From contig CAKZNT010000092.1 of NCBI GenBank assembly GCA_937132065.1, forward strand, positions 36,519 through 100,518: a stretch of 64,000 nucleotides of DNA. Direction: 5' to 3'. The stretch comes from an uncultured Loktanella sp. (GTDB lineage: Bacteria; Pseudomonadota; Alphaproteobacteria; Rhodobacterales; Rhodobacteraceae). A program made the position numbers and the translations under genes. The notes under the pieces are model-generated. The model saw only the letters and a program-made list of their open reading frames with translations. It was not told the origin of the DNA and searched no databases. The stretch's first letter is position 1; each line of letters starts with the position of its first letter. Shown here piece by piece: positions 28,391 through 37,382 of the stretch.

Positions 28391-28432
28391 CTCATCTCTC
28401 CATTTTGCGTGTTGCATTGATATGTAAGGGTG

Positions 28433-28467
28433 GCGCTGCTCTGAAAACACACATTTCAGAGCAGCGC
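28433..28467. promoter_or_regulatory. Perfect 14-bp inverted repeat upstream of msrB
   Basis: Arms GCGCTGCTCTGAAA (28433-28446) and its exact complement (28454-28467) flank a 7-nt ACACACA spacer, 43 bp before the msrB start and about 150 bp past the anti-sigma stop. No T-tract follows in either direction, so an operator or a 5'-UTR hairpin is as likely as a terminator. Confidence 0.6.
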
Positions 28468-28616
28468 ACGATCATGTGAGCCCGCGTGACCTTATTGGGG
28501 AAGGCAATTCGCGCTCGCACGGCTACAGGACCTCATTAACAACAACACTTGGTCCAACCCCTGCAACGCTGAAGTCACGCAGCAGGGGGTGAAAAAGTTT
28601 CAAGAAATATGTCGTT

Positions 28617-29309
28617 TTATAAAAGGGTTACAGGTCCAGCACCCAACAGATCACCCGTTGGACCACCCGTCGGTGACCCGCCCAACGGCTCGTCGGTAAT
28701 CGCAAGAACACCCATAGCCATCTGCGCCGCAAGCGCCTCGGGCACTTGTAGCGTGGCCTCGGCTTGGCCTTGTGGCCAGACACCCAATGACACGGGCGCA
28801 TTTTCACCCACGATCAACCAAAGCTCTTGGCTGCGGCCCGCAAGTGGCGTGCCTGCCTCGCGCGTCATATGCAGCGCGCCCTCGGCGGGGTCAAAACTTG
28901 CCAAGACAACAAGGCTCGCATCCTCGGCGGCGATTTCGGCCACATAAGTCGGCCCCGTTTCGCGCAGAAAACTGGTTTGGCTCATCACAACAAGGACCAC
29001 AGCAGCGGCAGCAAGCCCTGCGAACACAGGGATAAACCTGCTAAGGCTTGCAAATACCGACGGCTTTTTCTCTTCAGCCCCGAACAAGGCCGCGGTGATA
29101 CGGGCCTCAAGGGCGGGCGGTGGTGCAACTGGCGCAATATCATCGGTAAAGGATGCAAAACTGGTGGCCCAAGCGGCATATTGATCACGCATTTCGGGAT
29201 CAACCGAGAGCACATCCTCAAAGGCAACGGCTTCGCCCGGGGTCAAAAGACCCAGCGTGTATTCCGCAGCCAGCGCAATGTTGTCATCTGTGTCGTTGTC
29301 ATCGGTCAT
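28617..29309 (-). CDS. Anti-sigma factor, RskA-like
   Basis: A 230-residue single-pass membrane protein. The N-terminal region LAAEYTLGLLTPGEAVAFE is the helical sigma-binding part found in anti-sigma-K type proteins and has no zinc-binding His/Cys set. A membrane helix follows near residues 95-118 (FAGLAAAAVVLVVM). The periplasmic C-terminal part (TYVAEIAAEDASLVVL, ELWLIVGENAPVSLG) matches the RskA fold. It should hold the neighbouring sigma factor inactive until an envelope or oxidative signal. The start overlaps the sigma stop as ATGA, so the two are made together. Confidence 0.88.
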   Translation of the reverse strand: MTDDNDTDDNIALAAEYTLGLLTPGEAVAFEDVLSVDPEMRDQYAAWATSFASFTDDIAPVAPPPALEARITAALFGAEEKKPSVFASLSRFIPVFAGLAAAAVVLVVMSQTSFLRETGPTYVAEIAAEDASLVVLASFDPAEGALHMTREAGTPLAGRSQELWLIVGENAPVSLGVWPQGQAEATLQVPEALAAQMAMGVLAITDEPLGGSPTGGPTGDLLGAGPVTLL

Positions 29310-29851
29310 CGCGACAAACACTCTTTCAATTTGATCAGACTGCGGCGAAGCCACGTCCGGACGGTGTTAAGCGGCACGCTATAGCGCTCCGCAAGTTCCT
29401 GATACGTCTCCCCTTCCAGATAGGCGCGGCGCACCGCATCTGATCTGTCTGGTTCCAACTCGGCCATACAGGCCACGATTTGCCCCCGATCCGACGCAGC
29501 AATCGCAAGCGCCTCTGGCCCCGGTGCGGAACTTGGCAATTCTTCTGCCTCGTCCAGTCCAGCGCCACGCGCGGTCTTACGGGCACGCAATTTGTCAATC
29601 GACAGATTGCGTGCAATCGTAATCAGCCACGTCATCGGGCTTAAGCCGTTGACTTGATAGCGATCCGCATTGTGCCAGATTTTGACAAATACATCCTGCA
29701 AAGCGTCTTCTGCTTCGGCCCGATTACCTAACACACGCAGGCAAATGCCAAATAGTTTCGCAGAGGTCGCAGAATAAAGAGAAGAAAACGCTTCGCGGTC
29801 GCCCAAGGCGCATTTCGCAATGAAGGTTTCGATGTCAGCAAGTTCGGCCAT
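29306..29851 (-). CDS. ECF-type RNA polymerase sigma factor
   Basis: A 181-residue sigma factor with region 2 ([16 protein letters not shown] and [20 protein letters not shown]) and region 4 ([36 protein letters not shown]), and no regions 1 or 3. The cognate anti-sigma gene directly follows with an ATGA overlap. It resembles the SigK/RskA class, often linked to envelope or oxidative stress; msrB downstream fits such a regulon. The start [10 protein letters not shown] at 29851 is chosen over a longer frame because upstream residues show no similarity. It is divergent from cobS across about 200 bp. Confidence 0.92.
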   Translation of the reverse strand: MAELADIETFIAKCALGDREAFSSLYSATSAKLFGICLRVLGNRAEAEDALQDVFVKIWHNADRYQVNGLSPMTWLITIARNLSIDKLRARKTARGAGLDEAEELPSSAPGPEALAIAASDRGQIVACMAELEPDRSDAVRRAYLEGETYQELAERYSVPLNTVRTWLRRSLIKLKECLSR

Positions 29852-30049
29852 AGCACCCCAAACAATAAAGTTGGGTCGAGTTTGACAGGATCGCCGCAAA
29901 ACGCAACGGTTCCCTGCTATGTGCGCCATTTCATGCGAATAAATAATGCCAGTTTGGCCTCGCCCCTTCCCCTTGCAGCGTCTTGCGATATGTTGCATCC
30001 AAACAGCATCACATTAGACACGCGATCCGCGACGCAGGAAGGCACTATC

Positions 30050-31036
30050 ATGGCCGAAGATATGACAGACATGAACGCAAAACCAACCGAAGACATCTCA
30101 GTCCGCGAGGTCTTTGGCATCGACAGCGATATGAAGATCAAAGGCTTTGCCGAGCGTAGTGACCGCGTCCCCGAGATTGACAGCACCTACAAGTTTGATC
30201 CGGATACGACACTCGCGATCCTTGCGGGCTTTGGCTACAACCGCCGCGTTATGATCCAAGGGTATCACGGCACAGGTAAATCGACCCACATCGAACAGGT
30301 CGCAGCGCGCCTTAACTGGCCCGCCGTGCGTGTGAACCTCGACAGCCACATCAGCCGTATCGACCTGATCGGGAAAGACGCGATCAAGCTGAAAGACGGC
30401 GTGCAAGTCACCGAATTCCACGAGGGCATCCTGCCGTGGGCGCTGCGCAACCCTGTTGCAATCGTGTTCGACGAATACGACGCAGGCCGTGCAGACGTGA
30501 TGTTCGTCATCCAGCGCGTGCTGGAGGCTGACGGTAAACTGACGCTGATGGACCAGAACCAGATCATCACACCGCACAAATATTTCCGCCTGTTTGCGAC
30601 CGCGAACACCGTGGGCCTTGGTGACACGACTGGTCTTTACCACGGCACACAGCAGATCAATCAAGCGCAGATGGACCGCTGGTCCCTTGTCGCGACATTG
30701 AACTACCTGAGCCATGACGCCGAAGCGGCTATCGTTCTGTCCAAGTCGCCGCATTTCAACACAGAAAGCGGGCGCAAGATCATCAGCCAGATGGTCACTG
30801 TCGCCGACCTGACACGGACCGCGTTCATGAACGGCGATCTGTCGACCGTGATGTCACCGCGCACCGTGCTGGCATGGGCCGAAAACGCGCGCATCTTCAA
30901 CGACGTCGGCTACGCCTTCCGCCTCTCGTTCCTGAACAAATGCGACGAGCTAGAGCGTCAAACAGTCGCCGAATTCTTCCAGCGGTGTTTTGACATGGAA
31001 CTGCCAGAATCTGCTGCAAGCTTGAGCTTGGGATGA
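30050..31036 (+). CDS. cobS: Aerobic cobaltochelatase subunit CobS
   Basis: AAA+ ATPase of the MoxR-like class that, with CobT, drives CobN to insert cobalt into hydrogenobyrinic acid a,c-diamide during aerobic vitamin B12 synthesis. The 328 residues contain Walker [10 protein letters not shown], Walker [11 protein letters not shown], and the sensor region [26 protein letters not shown] lies 8 nt before the ATG. The stop overlaps the next start as ATGA. cobN is not in the window. Confidence 0.96.
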   Translation: MAEDMTDMNAKPTEDISVREVFGIDSDMKIKGFAERSDRVPEIDSTYKFDPDTTLAILAGFGYNRRVMIQGYHGTGKSTHIEQVAARLNWPAVRVNLDSHISRIDLIGKDAIKLKDGVQVTEFHEGILPWALRNPVAIVFDEYDAGRADVMFVIQRVLEADGKLTLMDQNQIITPHKYFRLFATANTVGLGDTTGLYHGTQQINQAQMDRWSLVATLNYLSHDAEAAIVLSKSPHFNTESGRKIISQMVTVADLTRTAFMNGDLSTVMSPRTVLAWAENARIFNDVGYAFRLSFLNKCDELERQTVAEFFQRCFDMELPESAASLSLG

Positions 31037-31557
31037 ATTGGACTGAATGGAGTATAGCGCAGGTTGCGTTGGTCTTCAGTGCGGCAGCCTTGGCGATTTC
31101 CGCCGCAAGTTTATTTTGGTCCATCCGTTCAAAATTCCTTCATCCCAAACCAAAGCTAAGCGTTCGCTTGATTGTTAATACAGGAGCTTGGGTAGAGATG
31201 GGTGTGGCACATATTGGGGAGTTGGAGATTGTCAATCTTGGACCAACAGATTGTGTTGTAGTTTCTATTGTTTATTCTACCTCCCCCAAAAGGCACTTCA
31301 GCAATAAAAAGTCATGGTGGAGTGTTACTGGAAGTTCTCATAGTCCAACTGGTGGTCGAGCTATTTCAAATGAAAAGGCTTGGCCACGCTTACTAAAGGC
31401 TGGCGAGCTGTGCTCGACTATAATTCCGATCCAGAATAAGCTTCCCGACGATCGCCCAGTTTATGGAATGGGCGTAATTGACGCATTTGAGCGAACTCAT
31501 TTGATATCGGCGAAGGAGTTCAAGAAATTGGAAACAGCGCGAGCGAAACTGGTATGA
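31033..31557 (+). CDS. Orphan membrane-anchored protein inserted between cobS and cobT
   Basis: A 174-residue protein of no recognised family. Residues about 8-30 form one membrane helix ([19 protein letters not shown]), followed by basic residues, so most of the chain is probably cytoplasmic. The rest looks beta-rich ([31 protein letters not shown]) with a helical, charged end. It starts inside the cobS stop (ATGA) and ends inside the cobT start (ATGA). Base composition is clearly lower in GC than both neighbours: two 60-bp lines counted by eye gave 40% and 45%. CobS and CobT are normally adjacent, so recent acquisition is likely. No link to cobalt insertion is visible. Confidence 0.75.
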   Translation: MNWTEWSIAQVALVFSAAALAISAASLFWSIRSKFLHPKPKLSVRLIVNTGAWVEMGVAHIGELEIVNLGPTDCVVVSIVYSTSPKRHFSNKKSWWSVTGSSHSPTGGRAISNEKAWPRLLKAGELCSTIIPIQNKLPDDRPVYGMGVIDAFERTHLISAKEFKKLETARAKLV

Positions 31558-33431
31558 CCAAACCATCAGACAACCCAGCCGATCCGTTTAAAAAGGCTCT
31601 CGCAGAGGCAACCAAAGTCATGGCTGACGACCCCGAGTTGTCAGTCAGCTTTACCGTTGACCCTGCGGGCCAGACCGCTGACACGATCCGCCTGCCCCAA
31701 GTGACCCGCCGCATGACCCGCGACGAGGTGCTGCTTGCGCGTGGCACAGCGGATGCCTTTGCGCTGCGCCACAAGTTTCACAACGCCAAAACCGCCGCCC
31801 GCTACATGCCTCAGGGCCAAATGGCCAAAGACCTCTACGAGGCAATGGAAACCGCGCGTATCGAGGCCGTTGGCGCACAGCATATGCCGGGCACAGCGGG
31901 CAACATCGACGCCAAAATCTACGACGAGGCACGCCGCAAGGGCTACGATCAAATCACCCAAGCCGCCGATGCGCCGCTTGCGGTTGCCGCAGGCTACCTG
32001 ATCCGCAATCTCGCCACTGGCCGCGCCCTCCCACAGGGCGCCGAAAACGTCATGGAACTGTGGCGCGGCTTCATCGAGGATCACGCCGGCGATACGCTAA
32101 ACAACCTGCAAGACCTGCTTGGTGACCAACAGGCATTTGCCAAATTCGCGCGCCAAATGATCGCTGATCTCGGCTACGCTGACCAACTTGGCGATGACCC
32201 AGATAGCGCCGACGAAGATCAGGATAACGAGGCCGAAGAAGGGTCCGACGAGGAAGAACAGCCAGATAGCACAGGCGACGATGAGGGGGACGGCGAAGAC
32301 GCTGACGCCTCGCCCGAGCAAAGTCAGGAAGAGCAACAAGACGCCTCCGAGGCGCAAGTCTCGATGGACGATCAGGCAGACGCCGAAATGGGCGAAGAAA
32401 CCGACATGCCAGAAGGGGAAGCACCGCTCGACCCGCCTGCGCCGATGCCGATTTCGGACGCCGATCCGAATTATAAGGTCTATACGACTGATTTTGACGA
32501 GGAAGTGCGCGCCGAAGATCTGGCCGAAGCCGCCGAACTGGAACGGCTGCGCGCCTACCTCGACCAACAGCTTGAACCGCTCAAAGGGGCGGTGTCACGT
32601 CTTGCCAACAAACTGCAACGGCGCCTGCAAGCCCAGCAAAACCGCTCTTGGGAATTCGACCTCGAAGAGGGCATTCTTGACGCGGGCCGCCTTGCGCGGA
32701 TCGTGGCGTCTCCCACAACGCCCCTGTCGTTCAAGATGGAAAAAGACACAGATTTTCGCGACACGGTTGTGACGCTCCTGCTCGACAATTCGGGCTCGAT
32801 GCGCGGACGCCCCATCTCGATCGCAGCCATTTGCGCTGACGTCATGGCGCGCACGCTCGAGCGCTGCTCGGTCAAAGTCGAGATTTTGGGCTTCACCACA
32901 AAAGCGTGGAAAGGCGGGCAATGCCGTGAACAGTGGCTGGCCGAAGGCCGCCCCGTCACCCCTGGCCGCCTCAACGACCTGCGCCACATCGTCTATAAAT
33001 CCGCTGATGCGCCTTGGCGTCGCGTGCGCCCGAACCTCGGGCTGATGATGAAAGAAGGGCTGCTCAAAGAGAATATCGACGGCGAAGCGCTTGAATGGGC
33101 GCACCGCCGCGTGGTCAACCGCCCCGAACAGCGCAAGGTGTTGATGGTCATTTCAGACGGCGCGCCCGTTGATGACAGCACCCTGTCGGTCAACCCTGCC
33201 AACTACCTCGAAAAACATCTGCGCGATGTGATTGCGATGGTTGAAAAGCGGCGCGCGGTTGAACTCGTCGCGATCGGGATCGGCCATGATGTGACGCGCT
33301 ATTACGACCGCGCGGTCACGATTACCGATGTCGAGCAATTGGCGGGTGCGATGACCGAACAACTTGCCTCTCTCTTTGACACCGATCCACGTAAACGGGC
33401 GCGGGTCATGGGTATGCGAAAGTCGGGATAA
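31554..33431 (+). CDS. cobT: Aerobic cobaltochelatase subunit CobT
   Basis: Partner of CobS in the cobalt chelatase. The 625 residues show an N-terminal helical part, a long acidic low-complexity stretch at about 215-300 (many Glu, Asp and Gln), and a C-terminal von Willebrand A domain with the MIDAS start [11 protein letters not shown], followed by [13 protein letters not shown]. Such a domain with an acidic linker matches the BchD/CobT architecture. Its ATG overlaps the orphan gene's stop (ATGA) and has no strong ribosome site of its own, so translation probably depends on coupling. Confidence 0.96.
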   Translation: MTKPSDNPADPFKKALAEATKVMADDPELSVSFTVDPAGQTADTIRLPQVTRRMTRDEVLLARGTADAFALRHKFHNAKTAARYMPQGQMAKDLYEAMETARIEAVGAQHMPGTAGNIDAKIYDEARRKGYDQITQAADAPLAVAAGYLIRNLATGRALPQGAENVMELWRGFIEDHAGDTLNNLQDLLGDQQAFAKFARQMIADLGYADQLGDDPDSADEDQDNEAEEGSDEEEQPDSTGDDEGDGEDADASPEQSQEEQQDASEAQVSMDDQADAEMGEETDMPEGEAPLDPPAPMPISDADPNYKVYTTDFDEEVRAEDLAEAAELERLRAYLDQQLEPLKGAVSRLANKLQRRLQAQQNRSWEFDLEEGILDAGRLARIVASPTTPLSFKMEKDTDFRDTVVTLLLDNSGSMRGRPISIAAICADVMARTLERCSVKVEILGFTTKAWKGGQCREQWLAEGRPVTPGRLNDLRHIVYKSADAPWRRVRPNLGLMMKEGLLKENIDGEALEWAHRRVVNRPEQRKVLMVISDGAPVDDSTLSVNPANYLEKHLRDVIAMVEKRRAVELVAIGIGHDVTRYYDRAVTITDVEQLAGAMTEQLASLFDTDPRKRARVMGMRKSG

Positions 33432-33489
33432 GCACGCCCGCCCGTGCCCCCGCACAAGTAATTTGACATATAAAAAGGGCACGCGCGCC

Positions 33490-35268
33490 ATGTTTCAAAC
33501 CTTTGAATGTAGCTCAAACCCTGAACAGGGGCCGTCACGCCTTGCCGCCTTGCGCGACCAGATGCGCAGCCATCAAATCGATGCATTCTTTGTGCCGCGC
33601 GCAGATGCCCACCAAGGGGAATATGTCGCCGCGCGTGATGCCCGCCTCTCTTGGCTGACGGGGTTCACGGGCTCCGCCGGGTTCTGCATCGCAACGGCGC
33701 AAACTGCTGGCGTCTTCATTGACGGGCGCTACCGTGTGCAGGTGCGCGAACAGGTCGCCAGTGACTTTACGCCCGTGCATTGGCCCGAAACCAGCGCCGC
33801 CGCATGGCTCAAAGAGACACTCGCCGCACAAAGCATCATCGGGTTTGATCCGTGGCTGCATACAGTGGACGAAATCAAGGCACTGCGCGACGAACTTGTG
33901 AACATGACTGTAAAGCCAGTCGCCAATCTCGTTGATGCAATCTGGGCTGATCAACCTGCGGCCCCGACCGCGAAATTCTTTGCGCAAGACCTGACGCTTG
34001 CAGGGGAAAGCAGTGCAGACAAGCGCGCCCGCCTTGCCGCGACCCTTGGGGCCGACTGCACCATCATCACCCTGCCCGACAGCATCGCATGGCTGCTCAA
34101 CATCCGTGGCGCGGACATCGAGCGCAATCCCGTGCCGCAAGCCTTCGCAATTCTTCACAACACTGGTGCGGTTGATCTGTTTGCGGGTGCTGGCAAAACT
34201 GCCGACATTGGCGCGCATCTGGGCGACGACATCCATGTGCATGACATCGAAACATTCGAACCCGCTCTCAACGGCCTGACGGGCAAGGTGCAGATCGACC
34301 CGAAATATTGCCCCGAGGCGCTTTTGCTTGCACTCGCAAACGCCACCGTTCGCCACGCACCCGATCCATGTCTTTTGCCCAAGGCGATCAAGAACCCCAC
34401 CGAGATTGCAGGCGCAAAGGATGCAGCGCAACGGGACGGCGTGGCAATGGTCCGCTTTTTGGCATGGCTTGATGACCAAGCCCCAAAGGGAACCCTGACC
34501 GAAATTGACGTCGTTCAAAAACTCGAAGGGTTTCGGCGCGATACCAATGCGCTACGCGACATCAGCTTCGAGACGATCTGCGGCGCGGGACCCCACGGCG
34601 CCATCGTGCATTACCGCGTGACAGAAGAAACAAATCGGGCAGTGAAGCGCGACGAACTGCTGCTTGTCGATAGCGGCGGGCAATATGTTGACGGCACAAC
34701 CGATATTACGCGCACAATCATCGTCGGCACACCGTCAGCCGAGCACCGGAAATGTTATACGCTTGTGCTGCAAGGGTTGATCGCGCTCAGTCGCGCGCGC
34801 TTCCCGCAAGGGGTCGCAGGCCAGCACCTTGATACGCTCGCCCGCTTCCCGCTCTGGACGGCGGGGCTGGACTATGATCATGGCACAGGGCACGGGATCG
34901 GCAGCTACCTGAGCGTGCACGAAGGACCACAAGGCATCTCGCGCCGCTCTGCCATTCCGCTTGAGGCGGGCATGATCGTATCAAATGAACCCGGGTATTA
35001 CCGCGAAGGCGCATTCGGGATTCGCATCGAAAACCTGATTGCAGTTGTGAGCGCCGCGCCCATCAAGGGGGGCGACGATCGGGACATGCTCGCCTTTGAA
35101 AACCTGACCTATGTGCCGCTTGACCGCCGCCTGATTGAGACGAAATTGCTATCACAAGCAGAACGGGACTGGATTGACGGCTATCATGCGGCTACGTTGC
35201 ACCGTCTAGGCCCGGATTTGGACAAAGACGCGCGCGTTTGGCTTGATCAGGCCTGTGCCCCGCTTTGA
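33490..35268 (+). CDS. Xaa-Pro aminopeptidase (M24B, long form)
   Basis: Cytoplasmic dinuclear metallopeptidase removing an N-terminal residue that precedes proline. The 592 residues fit the three-domain eukaryotic-like APP1 form: two creatinase-like N-terminal domains (from FFVPRADAHQGEYV) and a pita-bread catalytic domain. Metal and active-site blocks are LLLVDSGGQYVDGTTDITRT (two Asp), GTGHGIGSYLSVHEG (His), SNEPGYYREG (Glu) and GIRIENL (Glu). The C-terminal extension is typical of the long form. The start at 33490 is preceded by AAGGG; the frame extends upstream into the cobT 3' end. Confidence 0.92.
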   Translation: MFQTFECSSNPEQGPSRLAALRDQMRSHQIDAFFVPRADAHQGEYVAARDARLSWLTGFTGSAGFCIATAQTAGVFIDGRYRVQVREQVASDFTPVHWPETSAAAWLKETLAAQSIIGFDPWLHTVDEIKALRDELVNMTVKPVANLVDAIWADQPAAPTAKFFAQDLTLAGESSADKRARLAATLGADCTIITLPDSIAWLLNIRGADIERNPVPQAFAILHNTGAVDLFAGAGKTADIGAHLGDDIHVHDIETFEPALNGLTGKVQIDPKYCPEALLLALANATVRHAPDPCLLPKAIKNPTEIAGAKDAAQRDGVAMVRFLAWLDDQAPKGTLTEIDVVQKLEGFRRDTNALRDISFETICGAGPHGAIVHYRVTEETNRAVKRDELLLVDSGGQYVDGTTDITRTIIVGTPSAEHRKCYTLVLQGLIALSRARFPQGVAGQHLDTLARFPLWTAGLDYDHGTGHGIGSYLSVHEGPQGISRRSAIPLEAGMIVSNEPGYYREGAFGIRIENLIAVVSAAPIKGGDDRDMLAFENLTYVPLDRRLIETKLLSQAERDWIDGYHAATLHRLGPDLDKDARVWLDQACAPL

Positions 35269-35292
35269 CCCTCACGCATAAGGAACGCACAA

Positions 35293-35634
35293 ATGGCGAC
35301 TGAAATCACAATTAGACCTGCAACAGGGACATGGGTAATTCGGGCAGCAGGTGCAGTGATCGGCGAAAGCGTTAATGCTCTCGAGTTGACCGAGGGTGAC
35401 TATCCGCCCGTGATCTACTTCCCGCGCGGCGACATTGCGATGGCATTTCTCGATCAATCCGACCTGACCTCAAGCTGCCCCCTGAAAGGGGCCGCCACCT
35501 ACTTTACGATCATCGCGAAAAGCGGGCCGATCAAAAACGCAGGCTGGTCATACGAGACGCCAAACGACGCGGCATCAGGGATCAAAGATCACATCGCATT
35601 CCGCCACGATAAAGTGGCCGTCGAACAGGTCTAG
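35293..35634 (+). CDS. DUF427 domain protein
   Basis: A 113-residue cytoplasmic protein of the DUF427 family. The pattern is clear: an N-terminal beta strand (GTWVIRAAGAVIGES), PPVIYFPRGDI, then SSCPLKGAATYFTI, WSYETP and IKDHIAFRHDKVAVE. Function is unknown. AAGGA precedes the ATG. It lies 24 bp after the aminopeptidase gene, probably in one transcript. Its stop overlaps that of the convergent CLC gene by four bases (CTAG). Confidence 0.88.
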   Translation: MATEITIRPATGTWVIRAAGAVIGESVNALELTEGDYPPVIYFPRGDIAMAFLDQSDLTSSCPLKGAATYFTIIAKSGPIKNAGWSYETPNDAASGIKDHIAFRHDKVAVEQV

Positions 35635-37382
35635 GAATGCTCTTCCTTGGCGGTTTCTGCCAAGGCCTTGTTCATCTGACGCAGCGCATCCACCTGAAAT
35701 AGCGCGCCCCACAACTCGGGCGGGCTATCGTCCCCGCCGAGGGTAACCACAGGGATAAAGCCGTAATTCCCTTGCTCGAACAAGGGCATCGCCTGTTCCA
35801 ACGTGGCATTGCCATCAATATAGATCCCGTCTTTGACAAGCTCCCAACACTGATCCTCTGGCGCGGCCCGTTTTGCATCCTTGGCGCGCATAATCGTGGC
35901 CACACGAAATGTCGCCAGCAGATAGGCTTGCGGTCCCGCTGCCAGATGCACGTTACGCCGCTCCAACTGCGTCAGGAAAAACGAGCGATCAACCAAGCTT
36001 GACGCAAGCGCGGTCGAAAGAGAGACCGATACCATGACGGCCATCGCGGTCTGCCAGTCACCCGTCAACTCGAACACAATCAATGTGGTCGAAATGGGCG
36101 CACCAAGCACCGCCGCCGCAACCGCCCCCATCCCCGCCAAGGCATAAAGGGTGGCCGCCCCCGAATTGCTCGGAAATAGCCCCGTTGCGACCATGCCAAA
36201 CGCCAGCCCCGTCAGCGCGCCAACCATCAACGAAGGCGAGAATATCCCCCCGCCCATGCGCCCGCCCAAGGTTATCGCCACGGCCAGCACCTTGAGACAG
36301 GCGAAAACTAGCGCCTCATGAAACAACAGCCCGCCCGTCAATGCCGCCGAGGTGGTCTCGTAGCCAACTCCGATGATATGGGGCCAGAAAATCGCCAAGC
36401 CACCCAGCATCGCACCCGCAATCACAGGGCGCACAAAGCGCGGGATATTAAGACCGGTCTGGATCGACGTGCCCAGATCGTCCGCCCAGAAAACGGCGCG
36501 CATCAATATGAACGACACAAACCCGCAAAGCAGACCCAAAAGCAGGAAAGCAGGCAACTCGACGTAGAACGTCAGCGCATTTTGGATGGGCAAAACAAAC
36601 TCGGTCACATCGCCAAAGGCCAAGCGGTTGATCACCGTGCCCGCCACGCTCGCGATCACAATCGGGGCAAACGCATGCACGGCGAAATGGCGCAGCACCA
36701 CCTCTAGGGCAAACAGGGCGCCGGCCAGTGGCGCATTAAAGCTGGCGGAAACCGCCGCCGCCACCGCGCACCCTAACAGGTCACGCCCCGTAATACCGTT
36801 CGCGCGGATGAGGCGGCTCACCATCGTCGATAGGACCGCGGCGAGATGCACAACCGGACCTTCACGGCCCGACGACCCGCCCGTCGAAAGGGTGATCAAA
36901 CTCGCCGCCGTCGAGGCAAGGCCACGGCGCACCGTCACCCGCCCCTCATTCAGCGCCGCGCCCTCGATCACATCGCTCACCGATAACGCCCGCCCGTCAC
37001 GCGTAAACCGATCCAAAATCAGGCCGACAGCAAGGCCACCCAAAATCGGGATCATCAAAATCTGATACCAATGAAGCTGGGACACAGCCGTCTGCAATCG
37101 CATTGCGCCGTGCCTGCCATATAGCGCGCCCTCGAGCCACTCGATGCCAAGGCGGAAAAACAGGGCGGCAAACCCTGCGGCAATCCCGATGGCCAAGGCA
37201 ATAAACCAGAACTGGAACTGGGACGGGCCGTGGGTCTTGATGACCTGCAATCCGCGACGACATGACGCCTTAAAGTCAGCAATCGCTTGGCCGATAAACC
37301 TTGATGTGGGCTCTGCCAATCCAGTCTCCGTCTCTGGTATCACACGCGCCGCCGCGCTAGGGTTTCCCCATGAGTATTTCAT
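35631..37382 (-). CDS. CLC-family chloride channel or H+/Cl- antiporter with C-terminal CBS domain
   Basis: A roughly 583-residue inner-membrane protein. CLC signatures are visible: STGGSSGREGPVV (the GREGP motif with the gating Glu), GGRMGGGIFSPSLMVGA, and FNAPLAGALFALE. The final 100 residues (from IMRAKDAKRAAPE, with a GFIPVV core) look like a CBS-type regulatory region. The start is uncertain. ATG 37382 overlaps the divergent oxidase start by 13 bp and has no good ribosome site; a TTG at 37319 with GGAG upstream would leave a gap for promoters and is quite possible. Confidence 0.88.
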   Translation of the reverse strand: MKYSWGNPSAAARVIPETETGLAEPTSRFIGQAIADFKASCRRGLQVIKTHGPSQFQFWFIALAIGIAAGFAALFFRLGIEWLEGALYGRHGAMRLQTAVSQLHWYQILMIPILGGLAVGLILDRFTRDGRALSVSDVIEGAALNEGRVTVRRGLASTAASLITLSTGGSSGREGPVVHLAAVLSTMVSRLIRANGITGRDLLGCAVAAAVSASFNAPLAGALFALEVVLRHFAVHAFAPIVIASVAGTVINRLAFGDVTEFVLPIQNALTFYVELPAFLLLGLLCGFVSFILMRAVFWADDLGTSIQTGLNIPRFVRPVIAGAMLGGLAIFWPHIIGVGYETTSAALTGGLLFHEALVFACLKVLAVAITLGGRMGGGIFSPSLMVGALTGLAFGMVATGLFPSNSGAATLYALAGMGAVAAAVLGAPISTTLIVFELTGDWQTAMAVMVSVSLSTALASSLVDRSFFLTQLERRNVHLAAGPQAYLLATFRVATIMRAKDAKRAAPEDQCWELVKDGIYIDGNATLEQAMPLFEQGNYGFIPVVTLGGDDSPPELWGALFQVDALRQMNKALAETAKEEHS

